From: CALBZH01 sp964538515
GTDB lineage: Bacteria; Desulfobacterota; Syntrophobacteria; Syntrophobacterales; Syntrophobacteraceae
Assembly: GCA_964538515.1 (NCBI GenBank)
Contig: CAZIEW010000064.1
Span: 1 to 32,860 of the forward strand
DNA length: 32,860 bases
Reading direction: 5' to 3'
The stretch's first letter is position 1. The number at the start of each line of letters is the position of its first letter. The translations under genes were made by a program, and so were the position numbers. Shown piece after piece: positions 1 through 7,600 of this stretch. The notes beneath the pieces are model-generated. The model worked only from the letters and a program-made list of their open reading frames with translations, was not told the origin of the DNA and did not search any database.

Positions 1-485
1 GAGACCTCGTGCCAGGTATTCGCAGAGCCGAAGGCTAGGAGAAGGTCAAGAGCCTGCCCCGGACCTGATCCGGGGGCGTCATCGTGAGGTGGGGTCTGGG
101 GGAAGTCCAATCCCAAAGCGCGGGGCGACGAACAGGAACCGGAAATGAGGTGTGGTACGGTCGTGACGAGGGGGCACGTCACCTCGAAGTCCTCCATCTG
201 CGGTTGGGGCGTGCTTTATAAATCCGGCGTTCACGCGTGGAAAGCTCTGTGTCTTACCCCGGGAGGTCTGCACGGTGTTCCGTGCCCCAAGGTATGGCTG
301 ACATGATGTGGCACCGCCGGGAAACCAGGCGGCAAACAGAGAAAACAAACCTCAGCCTGAAGCCGGAGATAGAACTGAGGCTCGAGCAATCGCGTTTGAT
401 CGCCGTGCAGGAGTCAGCAGAGATAGTAGTGCGGATGCCAGGCAAAGCTTTTAGGCCTATTGTTCGGCGAGAAGGAGGTGTCTTT
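1..485. other. Region without a supported gene; one short inverted repeat
   Basis: No reading frame here has a convincing start, ribosome binding site or recognisable product. The one visible structure is an inverted repeat at 57-75, CCCCGGA, a five-base loop, then TCCGGGG. It has no T-run, so it is a weak terminator candidate and may be a dispersed repeat. The frame open from 237 simply extends the next gene upstream; the first well-placed start is at 486. Confidence 0.5.
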
Positions 486-902
486 ATGGGTGTGGATGAC
501 CTTTTGCAAAAGCTTAGAGAAGAAGAGCTGAAGCTCGAGGAAGAAAGACGGAAACCAGAAAAGCTCCGTGAGGATATTGACCGGCAATCGCAGCTCGTGG
601 AATTACATGAAAGACAGATTAAAGGTACTCTCGAGGAAATCGACAAACTTAAATCAGAAATCGGTAAATTAGACTCGCGAATAAAGGCTGGTCGGCAAGA
701 AGAGAAGAAATTGTACATCCTTCCTTTGATCGCAGTTATCCTGTTCGTAGCGTTTCTCGTTTATCGCGGATGGGCCGAGAAGCCCACTGTTTCGATCGAC
801 TTTAATGTGGGGGAAATTATCGGTGGTTCATTGGTGGGAATTGGTGCTCTTATAGCGGGAGTTACCTATGCATACCGGCGCACATTACGCGGCGGTGAGT
901 AG
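486..902 (+). CDS. Small coiled-coil membrane protein, unknown function
   Basis: 138 residues, family not recognised. The start at 486 was chosen because GGAGGTG lies five bases upstream; the frame stays open to 237 but nothing there looks like a start. Residues 1-75 are almost entirely charged and helical (many E, K, R with spaced L and I), a typical coiled coil. Two hydrophobic stretches follow: about 79-96 (ILPLIAVILFVAFLVY) and about 110-128 (GEIIGGSLVGIGALIAGV). The sequence ends with a short basic tail. The expected layout is a cytoplasmic coiled coil anchored by a membrane hairpin. It stands alone, with no operon partner. The coiled coil and membrane segments are visible; any role, such as scaffolding, would be a guess. 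Confidence 0.7.
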   Translation: MGVDDLLQKLREEELKLEEERRKPEKLREDIDRQSQLVELHERQIKGTLEEIDKLKSEIGKLDSRIKAGRQEEKKLYILPLIAVILFVAFLVYRGWAEKPTVSIDFNVGEIIGGSLVGIGALIAGVTYAYRRTLRGGE

Positions 903-1202
903 GTTGTAACTGCCCTATCAGGGGAGGCCGAAGGAGGTGTTGAACCCAGATCATGTTGACCGCTGGAACCGGGCGTGGGCCAAATCAAGTTGTCAAAACC
1001 AGCAGTGCGTGGCTGCTCGATTGCCGCCCTCACCCGTGCTCGGTGGCGGCCGAACCAGCGGTCGAGCGGCCCTCGCATGCGCTCGGCGGCCGGCCATTGC
1101 CTTAGATGGACAGCGGCCAGTGGCCGCTCACTGGAAGCCCTTGCAAATGCTCATGTCAGCGGATCATGTATGCGCATGGCACATGCGCATAAGGAGTGGA
1201 CC
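903..1202. other. Intergenic region upstream of ccdAB with two palindromes
   Basis: No supported gene. A perfect 8-base inverted repeat with a one-base centre lies at 1112-1128 (AGCGGCCA / TGGCCGCT). A second, 10-base, repeat directly before the ccdA ribosome binding site is listed separately. The frames crossing this region have no ribosome binding site and no recognisable product. Confidence 0.5.
1169..1191. promoter_or_regulatory. Perfect palindrome, probable CcdAB operator
   Basis: TATGCGCATG, three bases (GCA), then CATGCGCATA form a perfect 10-base inverted repeat. Its last base is the first A of the AAGGAG ribosome binding site of ccdA. A TTGCAA at 1141-1146 could be a -35 element, but the -10 is poor. 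In characterised ccd systems the CcdA ribbon-helix-helix domain binds palindromes in its own promoter, cooperatively with CcdB. This position fits such an operator. The repeat is observed; its role is inferred. Confidence 0.6.
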
Positions 1203-1451
1203 GTGCAGGAGAGTCTCTATAATGCCCATGCCCCGAAGAAATCTACCAATCTCAGCATCAACAGCGACCTCCTTCATAAGGCAAAAGAGCAGCGCATTAA
1301 TCTTTCGAAGGCCTTAGAGCAACGCCTCAGCCAGATGCTGCTGGAGGAAAAACGCCGGGAATGGCGAGAAGAGAATCGCGATGCCCTCGAAGCCTACAAT
1401 TGCCGCATCGAATCAGGCGGTGTGCTCAGTGACGGTTTGCGGAAATTCTGA
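1203..1451 (+). CDS. ccdA: Type II antitoxin CcdA
   Basis: 82 residues. CcdA neutralises the gyrase poison CcdB and represses its own operon. The GTG start at 1203 is set by AAGGAG (1191-1196), six bases upstream. From about residue 15 (TNLSINSDLLHKAKEQRINL) the sequence follows the CcdA ribbon-helix-helix domain. The C-terminal part, with EENRDALEAYNCRIE and the ending GVLSDGLRKF, follows the CcdB-binding tail of E. coli F-plasmid CcdA (ENREAIEAYN, FSDGLR). The usual length is 72-80 residues. The stop TGA shares its last base with the ATG of ccdB, so translation is probably coupled. Genomic copies of ccd can stabilise neighbouring mobile DNA or be relics; both reading frames are intact here. 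Confidence 0.88.
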   Translation: MQESLYNAHAPKKSTNLSINSDLLHKAKEQRINLSKALEQRLSQMLLEEKRREWREENRDALEAYNCRIESGGVLSDGLRKF

Positions 1452-1765
1452 TGGCACAGTGTGATGTGTTTGAAAACCCCAATGAAGCAGCCAATCAGGC
1501 AGTTCCTTTTCTGCTCGATGTTCAGGCTGACTTGCTCGATGCCCTTTCAACACGTGTGGCCGTCCCGCTTGTAGCGGCTTCTGCTATGGGTAAAGCCGTC
1601 AAGCATCTTAACCCTCAATTTGCAATCAGAAACACTGTAGTGTTCATGTCCACAGCGGAACTGGCCGGTGTTTCAGTCCGATCGCTTGGAGAAAAGGTCG
1701 ATTCACTCAAGGACCAACGCGACGAGATTGCGGCTGCACTTGATTTCCTTGTCACCGGCTTCTGA
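1451..1765 (+). CDS. ccdB: Type II toxin CcdB (gyrase poison)
   Basis: 104 residues, close to the 101 of F-plasmid CcdB. Family members trap DNA gyrase in its cleaved complex by binding GyrA. Recognisable landmarks are FLLDVQADLLD near the N terminus (FVDVQSDIID in E. coli), RVAVPL, and the C-terminal LRDEIAAALDFL-like helix. The final residues, V-T-G-F, differ from the W-G-I end that is critical for F-plasmid CcdB toxicity. They resemble the I-T-G-I end of some chromosomal CcdB proteins, so the toxin may still be active. The start codon overlaps the ccdA stop by one base. Family assignment is firm; activity is not known. Confidence 0.88.
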   Translation: MAQCDVFENPNEAANQAVPFLLDVQADLLDALSTRVAVPLVAASAMGKAVKHLNPQFAIRNTVVFMSTAELAGVSVRSLGEKVDSLKDQRDEIAAALDFLVTGF

Positions 1766-2203
1766 AGCGGCATCTGACATCGCCATGCAGCGGGACACCA
1801 TACCCGCGTGTGGTTTTGCAGCGGATGCCGTGGAGTGCGTCGGCCACATGGGTCTTGTCAGCTGAGCAAGGAGCTCCGTCTTTCATTTCGCGGTCGGGCG
1901 GCCACGTCGTGCATCAGAATCAGTGCTGCCTGCGGAAGTTTTGTGCCAGCTCGAGCCCGCCGCTGATGATTCATTCGGGCGAGCTTTGTAGACAGGCGAG
2001 GGCAACTTCTCAATCACCGTGGGCAAGCGTGCGTTGCGTCATTGTAGGTCGGGTTTTCAACCCGACATCCTTGATCGGCAGCCTGGCGGGATAAAATCCC
2101 GACAGGCGCCTATTGAGAAGGTGCAAGCGAGGTACCCGACACACCGGGTATCGAAGAAGATATTCCATAGACCGGTTGCGGTTTCCATGGGAAGGAGGGC
2201 TGC
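1766..2203. other. Intergenic region with REP-like element
   Basis: No supported gene in 438 bases. Frames crossing the region are short, overlap one another and lack ribosome binding sites. The notable content is a pair of adjacent hairpins at 2048-2107, listed separately. The last bases (2192-2199, AAGGAGGG) are the ribosome binding site of the next gene. Confidence 0.5.
2048..2107. repeat. REP-like pair of adjacent hairpins
   Basis: The first hairpin is GTCGGGTT, loop TTC, AACCCGAC (2048-2066), a perfect 8-base stem. The second is GCCTG-G-CGGGAT, loop AAA, ATCCCG-A-CAGGC (2081-2107), two stem blocks separated by a single mismatch. Two GC-rich palindromes side by side in an intergenic gap are typical of repetitive extragenic palindromes. 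No other copy was noticed in this window, so the dispersed nature is inferred. Confidence 0.5.
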
Positions 2204-5200
2204 GTGGGAGACACCCGCAATGACCAGACAATAGACGACTGTCAAGAAGGCAGACTGGCCAAATTTTGCCTGGATCACGCATCGGTTTGCGCCTTCATGG
2301 TGGACCAGGAGGGCCGCATCCGTTACGCTAACCTCAAGGCTTGTGATTCCCTCGGCTACTCGCAGAAAGAGCTCCTGAATTTGTCCGTCTTTGACATCGA
2401 TTCCGTCGCCAATCGGGAAAAATGGCCCTCCCTGTGGCAAAAGCTGTGTGATGACGGCTCCACTGCTTTCGAGAGCCGGCACCACCGAAAGGATGGCACG
2501 GTTTTCCCGATTGAAGTCACCGTAACGCTGGTTGAATTCGAGGGCCGTCGCTATTCCGTGGCCCTCACTAAGGACGTCACGGAACGGGAGCGGCTTTATG
2601 AATCGTTGCGCGTTACCCGGTTCATCTTCGACAAGGCTCCCCTCGGTATATTCCTGATCAAGGACGGTGGGCATATCGCCAACGTGAACGAGCATGCCTG
2701 CCGATATCTCGGGTATACGAAAGAGGAGCTCTGCCTGATGCATGTCCTGGATATCGATTGTGGGTATTCTCCGCAGGAAATCGATCAAATATGGGTTCGG
2801 CAGCAGCAGAAAGAAAGCATTGACACATTCGAGACTGTCCACCGAAGAAAGGACGGCAGCCACATTCCAGTCGAAGTCAGCGGAATCGTATTGGATTTCG
2901 ATGACGTACCCTATAGCGTCTCTTTTGTTAAGGACATCTCCGAGCGAAAAGATTCCGAAAGGCAACGACTCAAAATGGAAGCGCAGATTCGCGAGGTCCA
3001 AAGAATTGAGTCCTTAGGAACCCTGGCGGGCGGGATTGCCCACGATTTCAACAACATTCTGGCCGCAATTTTAGGGTATGCCGAGCTGGCGCAGCTCGAA
3101 TGCCCCGTGGATTCTCCACTCAGGAGCTATGTGTCCGAAATCGCTAAGGCAGGCCATCGCGCGCGAGAACTGGTGCAACAGATCCTATTGTTTAGCCGCC
3201 AAGGGCGTTCGGAAAAAGGGCCGTTGGTTGTCAGCCAGGTCGTCAATGAGGCTCTAAAACTCATCAAAGCGACCTTGCCGGCGAATATTGAAATCCTGAA
3301 GAACCTCTCGCCGGATCTCCCACCGGTATTCGCGAATGAAATCCAAATCCACCAAATCGTCATGAACCTGTGCACCAATGCGTACCATGCCATGAAGACC
3401 ACGGGGGGGATGCTGGATGTGAGCCTCACGGCTGTTAGCATTCTGGATCAAGATGCGCGGAGCCATCCTGATATGAAGCCGGGCAGTTACATCAAACTAT
3501 CCATCGGCGACAACGGCTGCGGCATTGCGCCGGAGACGATCAATCGAATTTTTGAGCCCTATTTTACCACAAAGCCCACCGGTGAAGGCACCGGCCTAGG
3601 GCTCTCCACGGTGCATGGCATCATCAAGGACCACGGCGGCTTCATCAAGGTGTACAGCGAAATGGGTGTCGGAACGACCTTCCATGTCTTTCTCCCGGCA
3701 GCCGTTACGGCGGAAGAAACGGCGGTCATGCATCCCGAGCAGCTCCCCGCGGGCAGTGAGTGCATCCTATTGGTGGACGATGAACAGGCGCTGATCGACC
3801 TCAGCCGGGATTTGTTGGGACGTCTGGGCTACCGGGTGGAAACCAGGGCAAGCCCCATCGACGCCATCGAGGCCTTCCGGGCCAATCCCCAGAAATACGA
3901 TCTGGTCATCAGCGATATGACCATGCCGAAGATGACCGGGGATGAGATGGCCCGGCAAATGAAAGCTATCCGACTCGATATCCCAATTATCCTGTGCAGC
4001 GGATTCAGCGACCGGATCCACGCCCAGGCAATGGAAGCCATCGGAATAAGCGCCGTGCTCATGAAGCCTGTCATCTATGCGGATTTGGCGCATACCGTCC
4101 GCCGGGTTCTGGATGCCTGCATCATCAGCGGCGGAGGTAATGGCGTCCAGCTGGATGAGGAGATATCCGTAACGGGTCTTTCGTCGGGCGTTCGTGACAA
4201 GACCCAACCGGACAGGAAACTGAAGGAGCTGGGCTGGAGCGAATGGTTCGAGGAGAGGGTGCAGTGCGAATCAACGGATACGATCGCTCGCGTCGCGGCT
4301 GTCGACCGTGATCAGCTATTGGTCGTGGATCCCACAGGCGGTTACAGAGCGAAATTGGCCGGGAGCTATAGGCACCGTCATCACTTGCCCCATGAGCTGC
4401 CGTGCGTGGGCGACTGGGTATGCCTGAGAAAGCCGTCAGGCGACGACGTTGGGGTGGTGCACGCACTCCTGGAGCGAAGGACTTCGCTGCGTAGGAAGTC
4501 GGCGGGGAATGTCATCGAGTATCAGATGATCGCGGCGAATGTGGACCTCGTGGTCATCGTTCAGTCGTGCCACGTTGATTTCAATCTGAAGCGGTTGGAG
4601 CGCTATCTCGCCATGGTGATGGATGGTGGCGCTGAGCCTTACGTGCTGCTCACCAAGACAGACCTGGTGGATCCGGCTGTTCTGGCTGCGCAACGGGCGC
4701 AAATACGCTCTGCCGGCATCACCGCCCCAATCGGCGCCTTGAGCAATCTGACGGGGGATGGCGTGGATGATCTCAAGGCACGGTTGCTGCCTGGAAAGAC
4801 GTATTGCTTCGTTGGGTCATCAGGGGTTGGCAAGAGCACGTTGATTAACCGGTTGATTGGCCGCGAGATGCTCGAAACGAAAGCTGTTAGCGCGACAGGC
4901 GAAGGGCGGCATACAACGGTTCGTCGTGAGCTGATTCGCCTCGAGGGTGGGGCCCTGGTCATCGACAACCCTGGCATGCGTGAATTGGGCCTTCTTGGCG
5001 CGGAAGGCGGCTTAGGGAATTGTTACTCAGCCATTCCTGCCCTGGCATCCGGTTGCCGTTATCGAGACTGCAGTCATACGGGCGAGCCAGGCTGTGCGGT
5101 ACTCGATGCCGTGCGCTCCGGCCAAATCAGTCGGGAGCACCTGGAGAGCTTCCTCAAGCTGAGGGAAGAGTCGGAGCGCTACCAGATGTCCTATGCCGAA

Positions 5201-5269
5201 AAGAGAAAGAAGGATCGTGATTTTGGCCGCTACCTCAAGTCGGCAAAGAAGGACTTGAGAAAGGAGTAG
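2204..5269 (+). CDS. PAS-PAS-histidine kinase-receiver fused to RsgA GTPase
   Basis: 1021 residues in one uninterrupted frame. GTG start, with AAGGAGGG ending four bases upstream. Order of parts: PAS 1 (about 18-130), PAS 2 (about 135-250), HisKA with phospho-acceptor H280 (AHDFNN), HATPase with N-box (NLCTNAYHAM), DNGCGI and GTGLGLST, receiver with phospho-acceptor D571 (VISDMTMP) and K621. From about residue 673 (LKELGWSEWF) comes a full-length RsgA: OB-fold, permuted GTPase with G4 TKTD (817-820), G1 GSSGVGKST (871-879) and G3 DNPG (921-924), then the zinc motif C951-X4-C956-X-H958-X5-C964. RsgA matures the 30S ribosomal subunit in the cytoplasm and is normally a separate protein. No ATG, GTG or TTG lies in frame in the linker (about 638-672); the first, a GTG at about 4259, is already inside the RsgA domain. 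There are no membrane segments. A sequencing frameshift that joined two genes cannot be excluded. Confidence 0.88.
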   Translation: MGDTRNDQTIDDCQEGRLAKFCLDHASVCAFMVDQEGRIRYANLKACDSLGYSQKELLNLSVFDIDSVANREKWPSLWQKLCDDGSTAFESRHHRKDGTVFPIEVTVTLVEFEGRRYSVALTKDVTERERLYESLRVTRFIFDKAPLGIFLIKDGGHIANVNEHACRYLGYTKEELCLMHVLDIDCGYSPQEIDQIWVRQQQKESIDTFETVHRRKDGSHIPVEVSGIVLDFDDVPYSVSFVKDISERKDSERQRLKMEAQIREVQRIESLGTLAGGIAHDFNNILAAILGYAELAQLECPVDSPLRSYVSEIAKAGHRARELVQQILLFSRQGRSEKGPLVVSQVVNEALKLIKATLPANIEILKNLSPDLPPVFANEIQIHQIVMNLCTNAYHAMKTTGGMLDVSLTAVSILDQDARSHPDMKPGSYIKLSIGDNGCGIAPETINRIFEPYFTTKPTGEGTGLGLSTVHGIIKDHGGFIKVYSEMGVGTTFHVFLPAAVTAEETAVMHPEQLPAGSECILLVDDEQALIDLSRDLLGRLGYRVETRASPIDAIEAFRANPQKYDLVISDMTMPKMTGDEMARQMKAIRLDIPIILCSGFSDRIHAQAMEAIGISAVLMKPVIYADLAHTVRRVLDACIISGGGNGVQLDEEISVTGLSSGVRDKTQPDRKLKELGWSEWFEERVQCESTDTIARVAAVDRDQLLVVDPTGGYRAKLAGSYRHRHHLPHELPCVGDWVCLRKPSGDDVGVVHALLERRTSLRRKSAGNVIEYQMIAANVDLVVIVQSCHVDFNLKRLERYLAMVMDGGAEPYVLLTKTDLVDPAVLAAQRAQIRSAGITAPIGALSNLTGDGVDDLKARLLPGKTYCFVGSSGVGKSTLINRLIGREMLETKAVSATGEGRHTTVRRELIRLEGGALVIDNPGMRELGLLGAEGGLGNCYSAIPALASGCRYRDCSHTGEPGCAVLDAVRSGQISREHLESFLKLREESERYQMSYAEKRKKDRDFGRYLKSAKKDLRKE

Positions 5270-5690
5270 TGCGAGCTGCGCCAATGAGATAAAAACATTC
5301 CATTGTGCTTCAACCCGTTGATGAGCTCCGATGGGAACCTTCCCAAGGGGTGATGCTCCCATAAATACCCGCGCACCAGCGCGGCGTTTGGCTCTTCCCG
5401 TCCACAGTTCAACGCGAGGACTGGGACCATAGAGAGCAAGGACTGCCTGACCCTCAACGTCTGGACCGCGTCGAGACCTCGAGTCTCCGGTCAATCCCGG
5501 GCCGGTATCCATTAGGGACGGCGAGACACGAAACAAGGGGGCCGCGGGAAGCACCGAGTGCTGCAGAGGCCTTCTTCAACCCGGAGATGCCTGTTTGTCA
5601 GTATCTCCCCGTCCCGGTATCTCCGCGTTTCTTTGTCACCTCACCTCGCCTTATCGCCCGGTTGAACTTTCTGAAAAGGGAGGAGCGTTT
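5270..5690. other. Intergenic region holding a gene remnant
   Basis: No intact gene in 421 bases. It contains a probable carboxylesterase fragment, listed separately. The end carries GGGAGGAG, the ribosome binding site of the next gene. Confidence 0.5.
5360..5512 (+). pseudogene. Probable remnant of a type B carboxylesterase
   Basis: Frame 5360-5512 reads ...TSAAFGSSRPQ (5375-5407), then TIESKDCLTLNVWT (5423-5464), and stops at TAG 5510. Type B carboxylesterases have the conserved segment A-x-x-FG-x-x-x-x-Q ... SEDCLxLNVWTP at the matching spacing, at about residues 65-110 of a roughly 500-residue protein. After the VWT the similarity ends, and neither the start nor the serine nucleophile region is present. 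It therefore looks like an internal scrap of a lost gene. A chance match is possible, because only about 30 residues are involved. Confidence 0.4.
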
Positions 5691-6974
5691 ATGAAAACAA
5701 GACACATCAGCTATGGGCCAATTTTCGTTGTTTCATTATTTGCTTTCATTATTTCCAACACCTATTCACAAGATCTATGTTTGGCACGAACAAATCATGA
5801 GCCAATCACGCAGCAATTAATCACAATGGTTGATCACAATGTAGAAATAAAAGATATGTTGATTAGATCAATTGAAATGGCTAGAATAATTAATCCTGAT
5901 AAATTGACTAATCCGGCGCAGACATTGGAAGAATACTATAGCTTTGTTGACTGGGCAGCGAAAGCCATGCCGTGGTCAATTATTAAAAATCTACCATATT
6001 CTAAATTATATGATCAGATCGACCAAAGCTTGGATTACTTTTATTTTATCAATGATCAACCTCTGCCAGAATTAAAAAATAAAGGATACTATAATAATTC
6101 GTTGCAATACCATGAACCCTATCGGACATGGCTCATTCAGTTCACGAAAGAATGGGGGCTGTATTTAAGCTCCCCCGGGTCTTGGAAAGATGAGTATTAC
6201 AGGAAAGCCTTGGAAGATGAAAAGTTTGGATTGCAGAAGGGTTGGTATGAAGATCCTTCACGATGGCGAACATTCAATGAATTTTTTGCACGGTATCTGA
6301 AGTCACCGGATAAGCGTCCGATTGCCTCCCCGCAGGATCCCTCCATCGTATCCTCCCCGGCCGATTCACAGCCTCAAGGGGTGTGGAAGATCGACAAGCG
6401 CTCGAACATTGTGCATAAGTCCGGAGTTAGAATCAAATCTAATGTATTCAAATCAATTCCTGTCCTTATTGGCGAAGATAGCGCGTATGGGAAAGCATTT
6501 GCCAACGGCACGCTAACCCATACATTTCTCGATGTGAACGACTATCACCGCTATCATTTCCCGGTTAGTGGCATTATCAGAGAAGTTCGAATAATACTAA
6601 GCGACGATGCCGTGGGGGGTGTTATCACATGGGATCCCAAGGCTAATAAATATGTTCTCGATGCAAATACTCCCGGATGGCAGAATATCGAAACACGTGG
6701 CTGCGTCATTGTCGAAACGGAAAAGCATGGTTTCGTAGCGCTCTTGCCGATTGGCATGTCTCAAGTATGCTCAGTTAACTTTGAAAATACGGTCAGGGTC
6801 GGCAATACGGTTAAGAAGGGAGATATGTTGGGATATTTCTTGTTCGGCGGTTCGGATTTTGTGATGCTTTTTCAAGACAAAGTTGAGTTCAGACTAACTG
6901 TACCCAAGGAGAATGGCGGTAGTTGTCGACATCTATTAATGGGTGAAGAATACGGCACACTCAGCATAAAGTAG
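5691..6974 (+). CDS. Exported phosphatidylserine decarboxylase-like protein
   Basis: 427 residues. Start at 5691 with GGAGG about eight bases upstream. Residues 1-27 look like a signal peptide: basic MKTRH, then a hydrophobic run from about 9 to 22, and a likely cleavage site near SQDLCLA. From about 200 the protein follows the phosphatidylserine decarboxylase family: FNEFFARYLK, S-P-A-D225, DYHRYH with H286 and H289, and the C-terminal GG-S388-D motif. In the family this serine, in LGST or GGST, is cleaved to give the pyruvoyl cofactor; the following residue here is D instead of T. The N-terminal 180 residues recall the extra domain of PsiD-like (tryptophan decarboxylase-type) members, tentatively. 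Its base composition is clearly AT-richer than all neighbours, with many AAT, ATT and TTA codons, a sign of transfer. Substrate is unknown; location is probably the periplasm. Confidence 0.75.
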   Translation: MKTRHISYGPIFVVSLFAFIISNTYSQDLCLARTNHEPITQQLITMVDHNVEIKDMLIRSIEMARIINPDKLTNPAQTLEEYYSFVDWAAKAMPWSIIKNLPYSKLYDQIDQSLDYFYFINDQPLPELKNKGYYNNSLQYHEPYRTWLIQFTKEWGLYLSSPGSWKDEYYRKALEDEKFGLQKGWYEDPSRWRTFNEFFARYLKSPDKRPIASPQDPSIVSSPADSQPQGVWKIDKRSNIVHKSGVRIKSNVFKSIPVLIGEDSAYGKAFANGTLTHTFLDVNDYHRYHFPVSGIIREVRIILSDDAVGGVITWDPKANKYVLDANTPGWQNIETRGCVIVETEKHGFVALLPIGMSQVCSVNFENTVRVGNTVKKGDMLGYFLFGGSDFVMLFQDKVEFRLTVPKENGGSCRHLLMGEEYGTLSIK

Positions 6975-7293
6975 CAAGGCGATTCGAATCGGCAACGGGG
7001 GGAACTGGGAGGAGATTCAGTCGTTGTCGACCGTTGAGCGTGTCTCGAAGCGAAGGCCGCTTGGAGCTCCCCATGAAAAACCTCAATTCCCGGAAGGTGT
7101 CCGGCGGCTCCACTTAGAGGAGACGCCCACTGATCAGTTGGGTGTGGAGGTCAGTGGTGATCGAGTGAGGAAAGGGGGGGCATGCAGGCTCAGCTGGATT
7201 CGGCGGAGCAGGAAAGCCGGGGTATCAGAGCCGCCTTCGGCATCGAGCAGACGTGCGCATGGCGGCGATCGGGCTGTTTTGGAATCGAATCTT

Positions 7294-7334
7294 TTGATCT
7301 TTGTCAAGGACTAGTTTCCGCGGCGCGTTATGAT
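7294..7334 (+). promoter_or_regulatory. FNR/HcpR-type box and -10 element of the hcp-nar cluster
   Basis: TTGAT-CTTT-GTCAA at 7294-7307 is a dyad of the CRP/FNR superfamily type (FNR consensus TTGAT-N4-ATCAA; HcpR sites are similar). A TATGAT -10 element lies at 7329-7334. The dyad centre is about 41 bases upstream of the transcription start expected from that -10, the classic class II activator position. This would place the downstream genes under anaerobic or NO-responsive control. The sequences are observed; the regulator's identity is inferred, and no regulator gene lies in this window. Confidence 0.6.
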
Positions 7335-7405
7335 GCTCCCCGAAGGCGCGATGCTCCTTGGGCTGGTTGTGGCTGGTGTCTGCCTCTTTGCAGGTGGACT
7401 CGGAG

Positions 7406-7532
7406 TGCGGTTGGCCCTGAGGTTTACCCCGAAAACGCCGTCGGCCCCTGAGCGCGCTTCGAAGACTTGCCCGTCGACTGGACTTGTCCCCACTGCAGGG
7501 CGCCCAAGAGCGAGCCCGTGAAGCAGTGGTAG
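7406..7532 (+). pseudogene. Decayed rubredoxin gene
   Basis: The frame ending at TAG 7530-7532 reads ARFEDLPVDWTCPHCRAPK (7452-7508), then SEPVKQW. This is the second half of rubredoxin, with the FEDLP-x-DW-x-CP-x-C knuckle. Directly upstream in the same frame YPENAVGP (7425-7448) matches the rubredoxin segment DPENGVGPG-T, but the glycine position is a stop, TGA 7449-7451. C-G-W (7406-7414), as in the first knuckle, lies in another frame, and its partner cysteine is missing. The usual glycine after the second CPxC is R. A stop, a likely deletion and lost residues indicate a dead gene. Rubredoxin is the usual electron donor of flavodiiron proteins, one of which is encoded 2.4 kb downstream. 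Confidence 0.62.
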
Positions 7533-7564
7533 TGCTCCGTCAAAGATGTTCTGCCGAGCAAGAG

Positions 7565-7600
7565 CCCCCCAACCCCCTCGAGGGAGGAATCAAAGGGGGG
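7565..7600. repeat. C-tract/G-tract inverted repeat
   Basis: CCCCCC (7565-7570) pairs with GGGGGG (7595-7600), and a perfect 10-base palindrome, CCCTCGAGGG (7575-7584), lies inside. Such C-rich/G-rich palindromes are common as dispersed intergenic repeats. It sits in the leader between the rubredoxin remnant and hcp and could fold in the mRNA. Confidence 0.45.

Noticed and set aside
1810..2094. 94-residue plus-strand frame after ccdB
   Set aside because: No ribosome binding site, runs through the REP-like hairpins and shows no recognisable motif.
2057..3001. 314-residue open frame on the minus strand opposite the PAS domains
   Set aside because: It mirrors the PAS coding sequence and runs through the REP-like hairpins; no start signal.
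7330..7521. 63-residue frame with a hydrophobic segment ahead of hcp
   Set aside because: It overlaps the rubredoxin remnant in a different frame, its start coincides with the -10 element, and no ribosome binding site precedes it.
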